Source: Orlajensenia flava (GTDB lineage Bacteria; Actinomycetota; Actinomycetes; Actinomycetales; Microbacteriaceae). Taken from it: 64,000 bases of DNA. The notes below the pieces were generated by a model, which was not told the origin of the DNA, did not search any database, and saw only the letters and a list, made by a program, of their open reading frames with translations. Shown here piece by piece: positions 17,198 to 26,813 of this stretch. Position 1 is the first letter of the stretch, and each line of letters begins with the position of its first letter. Made by a program: the position numbers and the translations under genes. The stretch is from NCBI RefSeq assembly GCF_004801905.1, contig NZ_SSSN01000007.1, forward strand, positions 186,001 to 250,000, in the 5' to 3' direction.

Positions 17198-17851
17198 GTG
17201 CCGACCTCTTCAGACCAAACTGTGACGAATCGGGAGCAGCGTAGAGACCCTCGGCCTGCCCGATCCCGTGAGCTGATCCTGGACGCGGCCCTCCCTCATT
17301 TCCTCGCCCATGGCTTTACCGCTTCGACCGTCGAGGGCATTGCCGTCGCCGCCGGTGTCGCCAAGCGCACGGTGTACAACCTGTTCCCCACGAAAGACGA
17401 TCTGTTCCGCTCGGTCATTCACCGCTCCACCGAGACTTCGGAACGATTCATCACGGAACGCGTCGAATCCGACATCGGTGTCGGCGAGTTCCACGACGAG
17501 ATCCTCGCCTTCGCCCTTACCCACGCCCGCGCCGTCTTGAGCCCCGACGTCATCGCCACCAGAAGGCTGCTGATCGGTGAGTCACGGATCTTCCCCGAAC
17601 TGGCTGCCGAGTACTTCGAACGAGTGCCGTCCGCCGTACTGCAGGCAATCGCCGCCCGGCTCGAGCGATACCACGAACTCGGTCTTCTGCACATCGACGA
17701 TCCTCGGACGGCAGCGGAGCATTTCGCATACCTGGTCCTCGGCGCCGCCCTCGACCGCGCCCTACTCGAACCACGCACCCTCGAACCACACCGCGTCACC
17801 GACTCTGCCACAGCTGGAGCTACCACCTTCCTACGCGCCTACAGCCCGTAA
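17198..17851 (+). CDS. TetR/AcrR family transcriptional regulator
   Basis: 217 residues from GTG 17198. The HTH reads 'RSRELILDAALPHFLAHGFTASTVEGIAVAAGVAKRTVYNLFPTKDDLFRSVI'. The C-terminal ligand domain resembles TetR_C-type AefR-like domains ('FALTHARAVLSPDVIATRRLLIGESRIFPELAAEYFERVP'). The adjacent palindrome and divergent DUF998 gene suggest autoregulation and control of that gene. The -10-like CATAAT at 17185-17190 would place transcription at or next to the GTG, so the mRNA is probably leaderless. Confidence 0.92.
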   Translation: MPTSSDQTVTNREQRRDPRPARSRELILDAALPHFLAHGFTASTVEGIAVAAGVAKRTVYNLFPTKDDLFRSVIHRSTETSERFITERVESDIGVGEFHDEILAFALTHARAVLSPDVIATRRLLIGESRIFPELAAEYFERVPSAVLQAIAARLERYHELGLLHIDDPRTAAEHFAYLVLGAALDRALLEPRTLEPHRVTDSATAGATTFLRAYSP

Positions 17852-17860
17852 ACCGGTCCC

Positions 17861-18340
17861 TCAGCGTTCTGGAAATGGGGCGAGGTCCCGCTCCCATTGA
17901 TCAATAGCCGCAGCGAGTTGTCGTGAGTCGATCGGTATAGAGACGATGTACTCGTCTAGGTCGGTCCGCTGATCTTCTTGCCGCCAGGGCGGTAGTGCAT
18001 CAAATCCCAGCACGACGCGGACGGAGAGGCCGCCGGGTGTGGGCACCGCTTCAAAAGCCAGCAGCAACTCCGTGAAATCGAGTCTCGACCTGGCATCGCC
18101 AGACGTAGGGGCGGTGACGTTCTCGCCCAGCCGTGCTAGCCAGGAGGCGAGACGACGCGCTTCGAATGTCGTCAGGCAAGGGTGGATGAATTTCCACTGG
18201 CGACCATCGGCCAAACGAACCCACCCGCGAATGTTGAGCCAGTTCGCGTCCCAAGGGTCACTGCTTCGTGGCACGTTAGGGAACTCGTAGCCAGCCACCA
18301 TCAGATCGAGGAAGGCTCCGTCATCTGACCCAAGTCTCAC
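17861..18340 (-). CDS. Hypothetical protein, WapI-like immunity fold suspected
   Basis: 159 residues from GTG 18340; the frame stays open upstream but without a supported start. 'GAFLDLMVAGYEFPNVPRSSDPWDANWLNIRGWVRLADGRQWKFIHPCLTTFEARRLASWL' resembles the WapI-type immunity family (GYxFP, DxNWL, PCLxTxE, L..WL). If so it would be an orphan immunity gene, since no toxin lies beside it. The match is from memory of the pattern, not a search. It ends ten bases from the convergent TetR stop. Confidence 0.55.
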   Translation of the reverse strand: MRLGSDDGAFLDLMVAGYEFPNVPRSSDPWDANWLNIRGWVRLADGRQWKFIHPCLTTFEARRLASWLARLGENVTAPTSGDARSRLDFTELLLAFEAVPTPGGLSVRVVLGFDALPPWRQEDQRTDLDEYIVSIPIDSRQLAAAIDQWERDLAPFPER

Positions 18341-18677
18341 GCACTCAACGTATCGTTCACCCGCCCGGCGATGGATCGCTGATCGTACAGTTTTAGAAGT
18401 GTCTGTAAGTCCTGCTGCGAAGTCGAACTTGGGCGCCGCCGGCGCCTCACGTTGTGCGCCACGAGTACGACGACAGACGGAAAAAATCCCGCTGAGAGAG
18501 CCTGACAATGTCACCGCCGTTGCCGCCCAGCACATCGGGCATCAACGACGTCGCGCCGCCGTTCGCGACTGACCAGACCACCACATCGCGACCGTACACG
18601 ACTTCCGACACTGAATCTCCACGGCAAGTGCCATCGATCGCAGTGTCCGTAAGCCGGTCGGCTTGGGGGACAACCTG
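18341..18677. other. Intergenic stretch with no supported gene
   Basis: 337 bases between the WapI-like gene and the YoeB relic. No family resemblance on either strand. Its position beside a TA relic suggests decayed accessory DNA. Confidence 0.5.
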
Positions 18678-18854
18678 TCAGTAGTGATAGCGGGCTTGGA
18701 GGATGGTGACGTACCGTTCGTCGGCTACATAGACGAGACGGTGCGCCTCGTCGATTCGTCGTGACCATGCTCCGGCAAGGGCGTGCTTGAGGGGCTCGGG
18801 TTTTCCGATGCCTTCGAAGGGGTCGTCGCGGAGGATGTCGGCGATCGTGAGCAC
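18678..18854 (-). pseudogene. YoeB/Txe toxin relic (N-terminus lost)
   Basis: The frame ends in the YoeB C-terminus: '[55 protein letters not shown]'. The pieces [26 protein letters not shown]-like and ARYHY are diagnostic of YoeB. The N-terminal third (the W..AW.DY..W segment) is missing; upstream sequence in the frame is unrelated and is open only to a stop at 18920. No YefM partner is seen. The catalytic C-terminal half is intact, but without the N-terminal strand it is likely dead. Confidence 0.75.
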
Positions 18855-19144
18855 GTTGAACAGCAGCCTCCCGACAGGATCGAGAGGATCATGGACGGAC
18901 CCAGTTGTAGGAACCGCTCAGTGATGTCCACGAGGCGCCTCCAATCAGCGGCATCACGTTGCCGAAATGTCCACGCACAGCTACAGGGTGACTGGACCAA
19001 GATGCCTGGATCGCGGCGTGCACTCAAAAGTTTTGCAGTTACCACTGTTCGGCTTCGCTTTGATGCAAATTCTTCTCAATTGCTTTAGGCTCGTGCCGAC
19101 GTGCCGGCGCTCGAGCCGTCATGCGCGAAACGAAGGAGTTTCCG

Positions 19145-20644
19145 ATGAGACATAGGCCATTTTTCGGGGCTGCCGCCGTCGCGGTCGCCCTCGCGGTCGC
19201 CGTCGGCGGGGCGGCACCCGCTCAGGCCGCTGATCCGTATGACGACATCGCAAACGACACTGTGTGGCTCGACACGGCGGCGGCCCCGATTAAGGCACAG
19301 GGGGGCAACGTTTTCCAGGAAGGTGATACCTGGTATTGGGTAGGCACCGGGATGGACAAGAGTTCCGACCTCAGCAACCCGCTCGCCAAGTCGATCAATC
19401 TTTACAGCTCGAGCGACCTTGAGAAGTGGACGTTTGAGAAAGCTCTGGTCACACAGTCCGGCACGACAGGCGACCTAAAGACGGGGGCGTGGCTCGGGCG
19501 ACCCCAGCTCATCCACAACGAAGAATTTGGCAAGTACATCATCTGGGCGGAGGTCGCGTCGGGCCTCACCAACTCTCTAGGAAAGAGCCTGGGGAACGCT
19601 CAGGCAGTCTTCGTGAGCGATAGCCTCACGGGCACGTATACCTATCAGGGAAAGCAGCTCACGCAGGGCCGCTCCGCCGGAGATCGATCTGTCTTCGTCG
19701 AGGGCGACAACGCCTACCTCGTGTACGTCCGTGACAGCACGGAGACCCGGAACGTCGATCTCAATATTGCCCCACTCTCGGCCGACTGGCTCACGGTCGG
19801 TGCCCCGATCTGGACGGGTGACTACGGTCACCATGAGGCTCCCGGCATCGTAAAGGTCGGATCTACGTACTACCTCTTCGCATCCGGCATGAACGACTGG
19901 GCGGGAACCCCGACGGCATATCGCACGAGCACCAACCTCGTGACCTGGTCGACATGGGCGAACGTCGTGAACCAGCCGGCGTCCAGCACCTCGTTCGGCA
20001 CGCAGTTCGAGCAGATCATTCCGGTGACGGGAACCAACGGCACCGCCTTCATTTACAACGGCGATCGGTACTCGCAGTTCTATGGCGGCAAGACCCCCGC
20101 CCCCGGCGGGATCGGACGCAACGCGTGGTACCCCCTCACCTTTGACGCCGGAGTCCCGACGCTTCACGGTGCAACTGACGTCTCTGTGGACGTCGCATCG
20201 GGCACACTCGACTGGAATGAGGTCGCGAACGGACGATTTGATCAGGAGGTCGCAGGAACGACGATCCCCCAATGGGCAGCGACGGGGACCGCGGGCGCTG
20301 TCAAGGTCGAGAACACCTCCTCTGACGTAACCAACCGGCAGCTGACGCTGTGGAGTGCGAACGCCTTCAACGCATGGGTCGCTCAGAATGTGACCCTGCC
20401 AAACGGCACCTACACGTTGACCTTCGACTACAAGGCGAGCGGCAATGCGACCAAGGCGTTCTTCTCCATCAAGAACCACGGGGGGACGGAGATCCAGACT
20501 GACCTCAACGCGGCCCAGTCGTCATGGGCGACGAAGAACGTGACCTTCACCGTAACGACGGGGACGGCACGCATCGGCGCATGGCTCGACGGCACGGGAG
20601 GTCAGTGGCTCAACATCGACAACGTGTCCATACGCAGGGACTAA
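19145..20644 (+). CDS. Secreted GH43-like glycoside hydrolase with C-terminal carbohydrate-binding-like domain
   Basis: 499 residues from ATG 19145, preceded by GAAGGAG. A Sec signal peptide of 28 residues ends APAQA-AD. Residues about 30-340 look like a five-bladed GH43 propeller: GNVFQEGDTWYWVG, SSDLEKW, GRPQLIHNEEFGKYIIW, GDRSVFVEGDNAYLVY, and HHEAPGIVKVGSTYYLF with the probable acid Glu. These resemble the exo-beta-1,3-galactanase group of GH43. Residues about 360-499 form a beta-sandwich ('NGRFDQEVAGTTIPQWAATGT...WLNIDNVSIRRD') of the carbohydrate-binding kind. The substrate is inferred to be a plant galactan. A terminator follows directly. Confidence 0.82.
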   Translation: MRHRPFFGAAAVAVALAVAVGGAAPAQAADPYDDIANDTVWLDTAAAPIKAQGGNVFQEGDTWYWVGTGMDKSSDLSNPLAKSINLYSSSDLEKWTFEKALVTQSGTTGDLKTGAWLGRPQLIHNEEFGKYIIWAEVASGLTNSLGKSLGNAQAVFVSDSLTGTYTYQGKQLTQGRSAGDRSVFVEGDNAYLVYVRDSTETRNVDLNIAPLSADWLTVGAPIWTGDYGHHEAPGIVKVGSTYYLFASGMNDWAGTPTAYRTSTNLVTWSTWANVVNQPASSTSFGTQFEQIIPVTGTNGTAFIYNGDRYSQFYGGKTPAPGGIGRNAWYPLTFDAGVPTLHGATDVSVDVASGTLDWNEVANGRFDQEVAGTTIPQWAATGTAGAVKVENTSSDVTNRQLTLWSANAFNAWVAQNVTLPNGTYTLTFDYKASGNATKAFFSIKNHGGTEIQTDLNAAQSSWATKNVTFTVTTGTARIGAWLDGTGGQWLNIDNVSIRRD

Positions 20645-20649
20645 GCACA

Positions 20650-20690
20650 GGGAGGCGATCCGTTCAAAAGAACGCGGTCGCCTCCCTTCT
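20650..20690 (+). terminator. Rho-independent terminator of the GH43-like gene
   Basis: GGGAGGCGA (20650-20658) pairs with TCGCCTCCC (20678-20686), enclosing a second CGTTC/GAACG stem with an AAAA loop. TTCTTC follows. It starts six bases after the stop codon. Confidence 0.85.
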
Positions 20691-21057
20691 TCGCCTGCTC
20701 TCGTGTGGCGGGTGAAGCCGGCCGTAGAACTTTCGGTGCGGCACCGCCGTGCCACCCCGACGACCTGAAATGGCCACTGTCGCCGCTCCCGACACCTGCC
20801 GTTGGTTAGGTCCTATCTCGTGGTGCAATTCGCCTGTCGGGGTTGGGCAGTAACGAGCAGCTCAAGGGGTCGGGAAGATCTGCAGATCTCGGCGCGGCAC
20901 ACTCCCAGTTGAGCCGCCCGATGAGGTTGCTGCCCCAGACCTTCTGCTAGTGCTCACGTGGCGTGCCGCGATCGTGGTGCGGTCCGGTTCCGTGGAGTCG
21001 GGCATGGGGGTGCGCAGGCAGTCGGTAACCTGGGCGCCGGGTGGCGAGTGGGAGCCG
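20691..21057. other. Intergenic stretch with no supported gene
   Basis: 367 bases between the GH43 terminator and the 3' end of the large glycine-rich gene. I see nothing in it beyond short unsupported frames. Confidence 0.5.
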
Positions 21058-24000
21058 CTACGACCGCCGGTGTCGACGCGCGAATCGGGTCATCGCGATT
21101 CCCCCAATTAGGAGGATCACCGTTAGGCCAGCGAGCAAGGGCACGGGTATTGATGCGCCTGTCACTGCGAGGCCGCGCGTGTGCGGTTCTGCGGCGGGGC
21201 GGTCATCGTTCCCCGACGACGGCGCGTCGGGCGATTCATGGTCAACGGCGAGCGGGGCGTTGGCCTCGACCGCACCGATGTCACAGTGCCCGCCTTGGGG
21301 GCGGTAGACGCCGCGTTGATCGACGCCGTCGACCGGTGCGGCTTGACACGTGACATCGTCGCCGGCGTCGCGCGCCGGACTCGTGGTCGCCAGATCCATG
21401 GTCGGGGTCGACCCGCCGTTCTTCGCCAGTCCTAGCAGCTGCGGGGACGTGTTGCTGCGGGAATCGCTGCCCAGTCCGCAGGTGTCGCCCGTTTCCATGT
21501 TGTGGCCGTTGTCGATGATGTTGCCCGAACAACTGCCGGAGAAGGAACTGTCGAAGATGGTGTTCGCGGCGGTAACCGCACCGGTCGAACTCAGTTGGAT
21601 GTCTGCCCCGTCGCTGCCTTGGTTACCCGAGAAGGTGTCGTTGAGGAGCGTCGTGCTTCCGGAGACGCTGTCGAGGACCGTGCCGTTGCCTGCGAAAGTG
21701 CTGTTGGCGATGGTCGCGAAGCCCTCTTGGGCGATGACCGGATTGGGCCCGATATTGGCGGTGAAGGTGCTTCCCCTGATGGTCAGCAGCCCGCCTTGAT
21801 TTTCGATGGTCTGCGCCGAGTTGTTGCTCAGTGTCGAGTTGGCCACGGTGAGAGACCCGCCGTTGTTGAAGAGCATCGAGGGTCCGCCGATGGCTTCGTT
21901 GTTCATCATCATGACGTCGTCGAGCGTCAGGGATCCTGTCGATGTGATCATGTGCTGGTCGGTGTTGGCGACGGGAGCACCCATGAAGGACAACTGACGG
22001 AGTGCCAGGGATTCTCCTTGACTCACGGTGAAGAGCTGGGGTCCACTGATCGTCAGTTCCTCGGCGTCGGGTCCGATTATCGCGATGTCGTTCGTGATGG
22101 CGAGTGGGCCGGTGACGTTGATCGTGCCGGTGACGATGGAGGTGATTGTGGCCCCTGTTCCGAGTGCGTTCGCGGCGGCGACCGCATCGGGAAGCGTGCA
22201 GAGAGTCTGCGTGCATGAACCAAGCGCCATGAACAGCGTCGATGTGACGACGAATGGGTTGATCTGTGGCCCACCGGCGAGTTCGAATGCCCCGGTATCG
22301 CAGTGCGGTCCCTGAGGTCGACCTACGCCGCGCTGGTCGAAGTGGCTCACGGGAGCGGCGTCGCAGACTGAGTCGTTGCCGGCGTCCTTCGCGGCGCTGT
22401 CTGGAAGGACCGCGATGGTCTGGGTGGGTCCGCCGTTGTCGGCGAGCCCCACGGGGCTGAGACCTGGGTCCGTTCCACCCCCGGCGACGCCGCAGCTGGT
22501 GTCCGAGATCAGGTTTCCGCCCCCGTCGGCCGGCGCGATGGCCATGCGGCAGATGCCAGTGATTCCGTAGTCGTTGACTGGCGCGGCGGCCACGTTGGAG
22601 AGCGTGAGGGTCGCCGCCCCGTCAGGTGGGGAGACGGTGGAAATCGAGTCTCCACCCCAAACCAGCGAATTGCTGCCCTCTCCGGCCCGGCCGGACGTGC
22701 CATCGAAATCGCCGGTACCTGGCGTTCCGGGCTGCCCCGGAAGCAGCCCGGTGGCCAATCCGCTGTCCTGGCAGTAGTCGCAGAAGTGGTTCGCGTTGAA
22801 AGTCACGTTCACCACTGAAGCGGCCCCCTGGTTGAACAGGCCGCCGCCGTCAACGATCACACCTCCCTCCGGGGCGATGCCCGCGTTTCCTCCATTGCCG
22901 GCGTTCCCGCCCTCGTATCCGTGGCCGCCGTTGTTGCCGCTGCCGCCATTGCCGTTCATCAGGTTGGCGAATTGGCCGGTATACGGTCCGCGGACAGTGT
23001 TGTTTGCCACGGTGGAGTTGGTGAGGGTGAGGTCAGCGGCGTTGTATATGCCACCGCCGCGGCTGATCCCCATGTCACCGCCGTTTCCGCCATCACCGCC
23101 GTTCCCGCCCGACCCGTCCTGCTCCGTGGGTCCTGTGGTCGCGGGCAGACCCCTCGGGCCCTCGCCGCCCTCGCCTCCGTCGCCGCCATACGTCGCTGCG
23201 CCGGCGGTGTTCCCGTTGATTGTGGAGCCTGTGACCGTGGCGGTGCCGCCCAAGACGGCGACACCGCCTCCGAAACCGCCGTTTCCGCCGTCCGCGCCGT
23301 CACCGCCTCGTCCGCCTGTGCCCATGGTGCCGATGGCGTTCGCCTCCTGGGACGGCGTGCCGGTTCCGCCGACAGCACCGGGCGCCCCGGGCTGACCGGA
23401 GGTGGGGTCATTTGTGTCGCTGTCCGCGTGATAGCTGTCGCCGCCGCTGTTATCGGCGATGGTGGTGGCCGTTATTGTGAGGGTTCCCGTGGAAGCGAGG
23501 CCCCCACCGGTTCCGCCCGCACCGTTGTTGCCGCCAGCACCGCCCGCGCCGCCGGTCGCGCCGTTCTCATTGTCGCCTGGTACGCCTGCCTGACCGGCTG
23601 AGCCTCCGGCGCCACCGTAAGCCGAGACCCCGCCAGCAGAATTGCCCTGGACCGTAGATCCACTGAGCGTTGTCGTACCGGAGCTGTAGAGGCCGGCTCC
23701 GCTGCCGCCGGGGCCGGCCGAGCCACCCGCTCCCCCGGCACCGCCGTCGCCGCCGGTACCTGACGCCACGCCGGGACCATTGCCCCCTAGTCCTCCCGTT
23801 CCGCCATGGCCACCCGCGTTCCCCATGCCACCGGTATTTCCGGAGATCGTCGAGTTGGTGGCCGTGACAGTCGCGCCGCTGTTACTGATTCCGGCGCCGT
23901 CGCCGCCGCGCCCGCCGGACCCTCCGGCACCGGCACCGCCGCCGTCACCGGCGTTGCTGTGGTGATCGAGGAAAATGTTCGGTTTGCCGGAGCCACCGAG

Positions 24001-24855
24001 ACCTCCGGTCCCGCCGACACCCCCTGGGCCGCCCGGGCCTGTGGTGTTGGCGGAAATACGCGAGTTCATCAGAGCCAGAGTGGCGCCGCTGAACAGCGCT
24101 ATTCCTGCACCGTCGCCGCCAGCACCGCCATCACCGCCGGCTCCGCCCAGCCCGCCACTGCCTGCTTGGCCGAGATGGCCCGGGGAAGCATCGGGACCTT
24201 CACCGCCTGCTCCGCCCGGTCCTCCCGAACCGCCGGGACCGCCCGCACCGGTGCTGTTGCCGGTGACCGTCACGTTTGTGAGTGAGAGGGATCCCTCGTT
24301 CAGGATTCCGCCGCCGGGAAGGCCCGCAGTTCCGTCGGTGCCCAGGTTGCCTGGCAGCCCGGGGTCACCGGTACCGACGTCGCCAACCGGTTCACCCGAA
24401 GCGCCCGGCAAGCCAGCCAGGGTGGTTCCGCCGCTGATGATGAGATCCTCGAGGGCTAACGTCGCCGATGACGTGATGTGCAGGATGCGGAATGCGGGCG
24501 CATCCGCAGCTCGAGTGATGGTGGAGCCGTTCCCCACAATCCTCATGGTCGCGGTCAGCGACGGCAAGCCCGCCGGGCCGTAGTCCGGGTCGGTGAACGC
24601 GACGGCGGTCAGTGAGTAGGTGCAGCCTTCCGAGAGCGTTAGTGTGCCGCCCCCACCGGAATCGACCTGGGTGATTCCCGCGACCAGTTCTGTGACGTCG
24701 CAGCCGACTGTTGCATCCGCTGCCGTGGCCGGTGCGGCGGAGGTAACCGCACCCACTGCCGTCAGGGCCACCGCCACCATGACGGCGAAGCAACACCGAG
24801 CCTTCTTGCTCATCGATCTCATTGCGGACACCTGCTCCTTGTACTGATCCAGCAT
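21058..24855 (-). CDS. Large glycine-rich beta-helix surface protein with LAXTG sorting signal
   Basis: 1265 residues from ATG 24855 (AAAGGATCG before it); ATG 24822 is an alternative. A signal peptide follows a basic stretch (MSKKARCC) and ends near AAPATAA-DA. About residues 140-690 are dense GGxGG repeats interrupted by beta-helix rungs of the type 'LTNVTVTGNSTG', like PE_PGRS or choice-of-anchor-Q beta-helix proteins. The later half has rungs such as 'NSTLSNNSAQTIENQGGLLTIRGSTF' and two 'LGLAKNGGSTPTM..D..SPARDAGDD' motifs. The C-terminus reads LAVTG, a hydrophobic segment and RFARRHRRS: a class E-type (LAXTG) sortase signal. Role is probably cell-wall display or adhesion. No homology search was possible. 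Confidence 0.85.
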   Translation of the reverse strand: MLDQYKEQVSAMRSMSKKARCCFAVMVAVALTAVGAVTSAAPATAADATVGCDVTELVAGITQVDSGGGGTLTLSEGCTYSLTAVAFTDPDYGPAGLPSLTATMRIVGNGSTITRAADAPAFRILHITSSATLALEDLIISGGTTLAGLPGASGEPVGDVGTGDPGLPGNLGTDGTAGLPGGGILNEGSLSLTNVTVTGNSTGAGGPGGSGGPGGAGGEGPDASPGHLGQAGSGGLGGAGGDGGAGGDGAGIALFSGATLALMNSRISANTTGPGGPGGVGGTGGLGGSGKPNIFLDHHSNAGDGGGAGAGGSGGRGGDGAGISNSGATVTATNSTISGNTGGMGNAGGHGGTGGLGGNGPGVASGTGGDGGAGGAGGSAGPGGSGAGLYSSGTTTLSGSTVQGNSAGGVSAYGGAGGSAGQAGVPGDNENGATGGAGGAGGNNGAGGTGGGLASTGTLTITATTIADNSGGDSYHADSDTNDPTSGQPGAPGAVGGTGTPSQEANAIGTMGTGGRGGDGADGGNGGFGGGVAVLGGTATVTGSTINGNTAGAATYGGDGGEGGEGPRGLPATTGPTEQDGSGGNGGDGGNGGDMGISRGGGIYNAADLTLTNSTVANNTVRGPYTGQFANLMNGNGGSGNNGGHGYEGGNAGNGGNAGIAPEGGVIVDGGGLFNQGAASVVNVTFNANHFCDYCQDSGLATGLLPGQPGTPGTGDFDGTSGRAGEGSNSLVWGGDSISTVSPPDGAATLTLSNVAAAPVNDYGITGICRMAIAPADGGGNLISDTSCGVAGGGTDPGLSPVGLADNGGPTQTIAVLPDSAAKDAGNDSVCDAAPVSHFDQRGVGRPQGPHCDTGAFELAGGPQINPFVVTSTLFMALGSCTQTLCTLPDAVAAANALGTGATITSIVTGTINVTGPLAITNDIAIIGPDAEELTISGPQLFTVSQGESLALRQLSFMGAPVANTDQHMITSTGSLTLDDVMMMNNEAIGGPSMLFNNGGSLTVANSTLSNNSAQTIENQGGLLTIRGSTFTANIGPNPVIAQEGFATIANSTFAGNGTVLDSVSGSTTLLNDTFSGNQGSDGADIQLSSTGAVTAANTIFDSSFSGSCSGNIIDNGHNMETGDTCGLGSDSRSNTSPQLLGLAKNGGSTPTMDLATTSPARDAGDDVTCQAAPVDGVDQRGVYRPQGGHCDIGAVEANAPLAVDHESPDAPSSGNDDRPAAEPHTRGLAVTGASIPVPLLAGLTVILLIGGIAMTRFARRHRRS

Positions 24856-24992
24856 GATTGGCGATCCTTTGCGCCCGGGTCGGACCGAGTTGCTCACCAC
24901 GACGACACCCTCGTTTCAGTCCTGGTCTGTGCTCGGTGCTGGCCGAGCCGGCGGGGTCGCTCCGCCAGGGCCCGCGGTCAACATGCCCACAG

Positions 24993-26696
24993 TCACCGCG
25001 GGGTGGTGTGGGCTTTGCTCCGTTTGCGGCGCTGGTGGATGAGCAGTGAGATCATTCCACCTCCGAGCGCCAGCAACCCGACGGCAATGAATCCCACGGG
25101 GATCGTGGTTCCTGTCCGAGCGAGCTGAGCGGCCGCACTTTTCTGGGCGCGGTCGGAGGGTGGCGATCCAGTGCTACCCGCGCCGGGCTGAGCGCCGTTG
25201 TCGTCAGGAGGATCGACAACGGATGCTGCGGTGACGGTGATCGTGATGGTTGCGGGCATGAGCTCCCCATAGGAGGCGGTGATGATGTGCTCCCCAAGGG
25301 CGGTCATCGTGACGAGGTTGGGTGAGGACGCGTCGAAGGTGTCGCTGGGGACGTTGCTCGTATAGGTGGCCTCCGACGAGGCGTCGCCGAAAGGGTTCCC
25401 GAACGCGTCGACACCGGCCACATTGATGGTGACTTGCTCACCGGCCGTTGCGGTGGTGGGTGTGTTCAGGATTGCAAGGCCTACTGCCGGGCCGGGAGCT
25501 ACTTCCACGGAAAAGGTCTGTGTTGTGGACGGGTTGCCGTTCCACCAGACACTGAGCGTTCGGTTGTCAGCTTTGGTCATGATCACGCCCGCGTCGGTGA
25601 ACTGATCGGAGGGTTCCGTGCTGCTCCAGGAGACGAATCCGGTTGGGGGAGGGAAGCTGTCCTGCGTCCCGTTCGTGACAGTGACGTCGAGGGGGTGAGG
25701 GCTTTCTGAGGCGGTCACCACGAGTGGGGGTGGGACCACGTTCAGCGTGAGGTCGGTGATCCAGAAGACCTGGATGGATCCATCCCCGGAGGTGAGTGCG
25801 GTGGAGATGGAGCCGTCAAACACGGCCGCCGAGTTCAGGGATTGGCCCGCGGCGCCTCCGCCGCCTCCGGAACCGTAGGTCTGAGAGGTGCTGGCGACGC
25901 CGCCGCCGCCTCCGCCGAGCGGGGAGCCGCCGCCTCCGCCACCGCCCTGCCCCCAGGTCTGACCGTCAGATGTGGCCGCTGCCGCGCCGGTTCCTCCGGT
26001 GTACCCGTTGCCGGAGCCGGGCACGCCGCCGCTTCCGCCGGCTCTTGTTCCTTGACCACCGCCTGCGAGGCTGCTGCCGGGCTCGCCCGCTGCGGGGCTA
26101 TCCCCCGCATCGCCGCCGTTGCCGCCATCGGGGTGTTCTCCAGAGCCGACGGCGCTGGCATCTCCGCTGCCGCCAGCTCCGCCGCCGCCGGCAGCTACCG
26201 TGATGGTTCCGCCATCCATGAGAATGACGGATGCGCCACCGCCGCCCCCGCCGGTGACAGGCCCGTCGGAGTCATTCCATCCGGGAGTTCCCGGCGCGCC
26301 TCCGATATAGCTGCCGGCCGCCCAGCCGGCCGCTCCGGGTAAGCCAGCGGCACCAGCGATGACTTCGAACTGCTGGCCCGGGCTGACGTAGAACTGCCCG
26401 CCCGTCACCGCGCCGCGTCCACCGGTCGCGCCTCGGCTGGCGTCTCCCCCGGAGCCTCCTTGCACGACGAACGCCACAGCTTGCACGCCGACGGGAACTG
26501 TCAGGTCCTGCTGACCGTCAGCGGGTGTGAACGGTTGCGGATTCACCGGAATGTCAGTCACCGACGAATCAGCCGACGCGGCCGAGGCAGCGACGAGGAG
26601 CGAACTGGCGGTCATACCGACGGCTAGCAGGAGGGAAAGCGATCGGCGGGCCCGCCCCGCCAGCGGTCGGCGTCCAGGCGGCAGGGATACAGACAT
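24993..26696 (-). CDS. Glycine-rich surface protein with LAXTG sorting signal
   Basis: 567 residues from ATG 26696, with AAGGAC upstream. Signal peptide ends near ASAASA-DS. Residues about 60-300 are a glycine-rich domain ('VQAVAFVVQGGSGGDASRGATGGRGAVTGGQFYVSPGQQFEVIAGAAG', then several GGGGGGG runs) like bacterial glycine-rich jelly-roll domains. Residues about 300-530 hold Ig-like segments ('FVSWSSTEPSDQFTDAG', 'AGEQVTINVAGVDAFGNP'). The C-terminus has LARTG, a membrane segment and HQRRKRSKAH. Downstream neighbour on the same strand is the large glycine-rich protein; the sortase is not in the window. Confidence 0.85.
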   Translation of the reverse strand: MSVSLPPGRRPLAGRARRSLSLLLAVGMTASSLLVAASAASADSSVTDIPVNPQPFTPADGQQDLTVPVGVQAVAFVVQGGSGGDASRGATGGRGAVTGGQFYVSPGQQFEVIAGAAGLPGAAGWAAGSYIGGAPGTPGWNDSDGPVTGGGGGGASVILMDGGTITVAAGGGGAGGSGDASAVGSGEHPDGGNGGDAGDSPAAGEPGSSLAGGGQGTRAGGSGGVPGSGNGYTGGTGAAAATSDGQTWGQGGGGGGGSPLGGGGGGVASTSQTYGSGGGGGAAGQSLNSAAVFDGSISTALTSGDGSIQVFWITDLTLNVVPPPLVVTASESPHPLDVTVTNGTQDSFPPPTGFVSWSSTEPSDQFTDAGVIMTKADNRTLSVWWNGNPSTTQTFSVEVAPGPAVGLAILNTPTTATAGEQVTINVAGVDAFGNPFGDASSEATYTSNVPSDTFDASSPNLVTMTALGEHIITASYGELMPATITITVTAASVVDPPDDNGAQPGAGSTGSPPSDRAQKSAAAQLARTGTTIPVGFIAVGLLALGGGMISLLIHQRRKRSKAHTTPR

Positions 26697-26813
26697 CAGT
26701 GGTCCTTTGAGTAGAGAGGGCGCGCACGGCCTCTGAGATGGGTGAACGGTATTGGCTTGGTCAGGTGGTCGGAGCGGTGCCGGTGCGGCGCCGACGCACA
26801 AGGAGGATGGTGA

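Noticed and set aside
22796-23601. Plus-strand Pro-rich frames opposite the glycine-rich gene
   Set aside because: Complement of GGx repeats gives PPx repeats; there is no start signal or signal peptide.
21100-26700. Possible CRISPR or tandem DNA repeat array in the glycine-rich genes
   Set aside because: The repeats are short, irregular codon repeats for Gly-Gly within protein frames; there is no constant spacer pattern.
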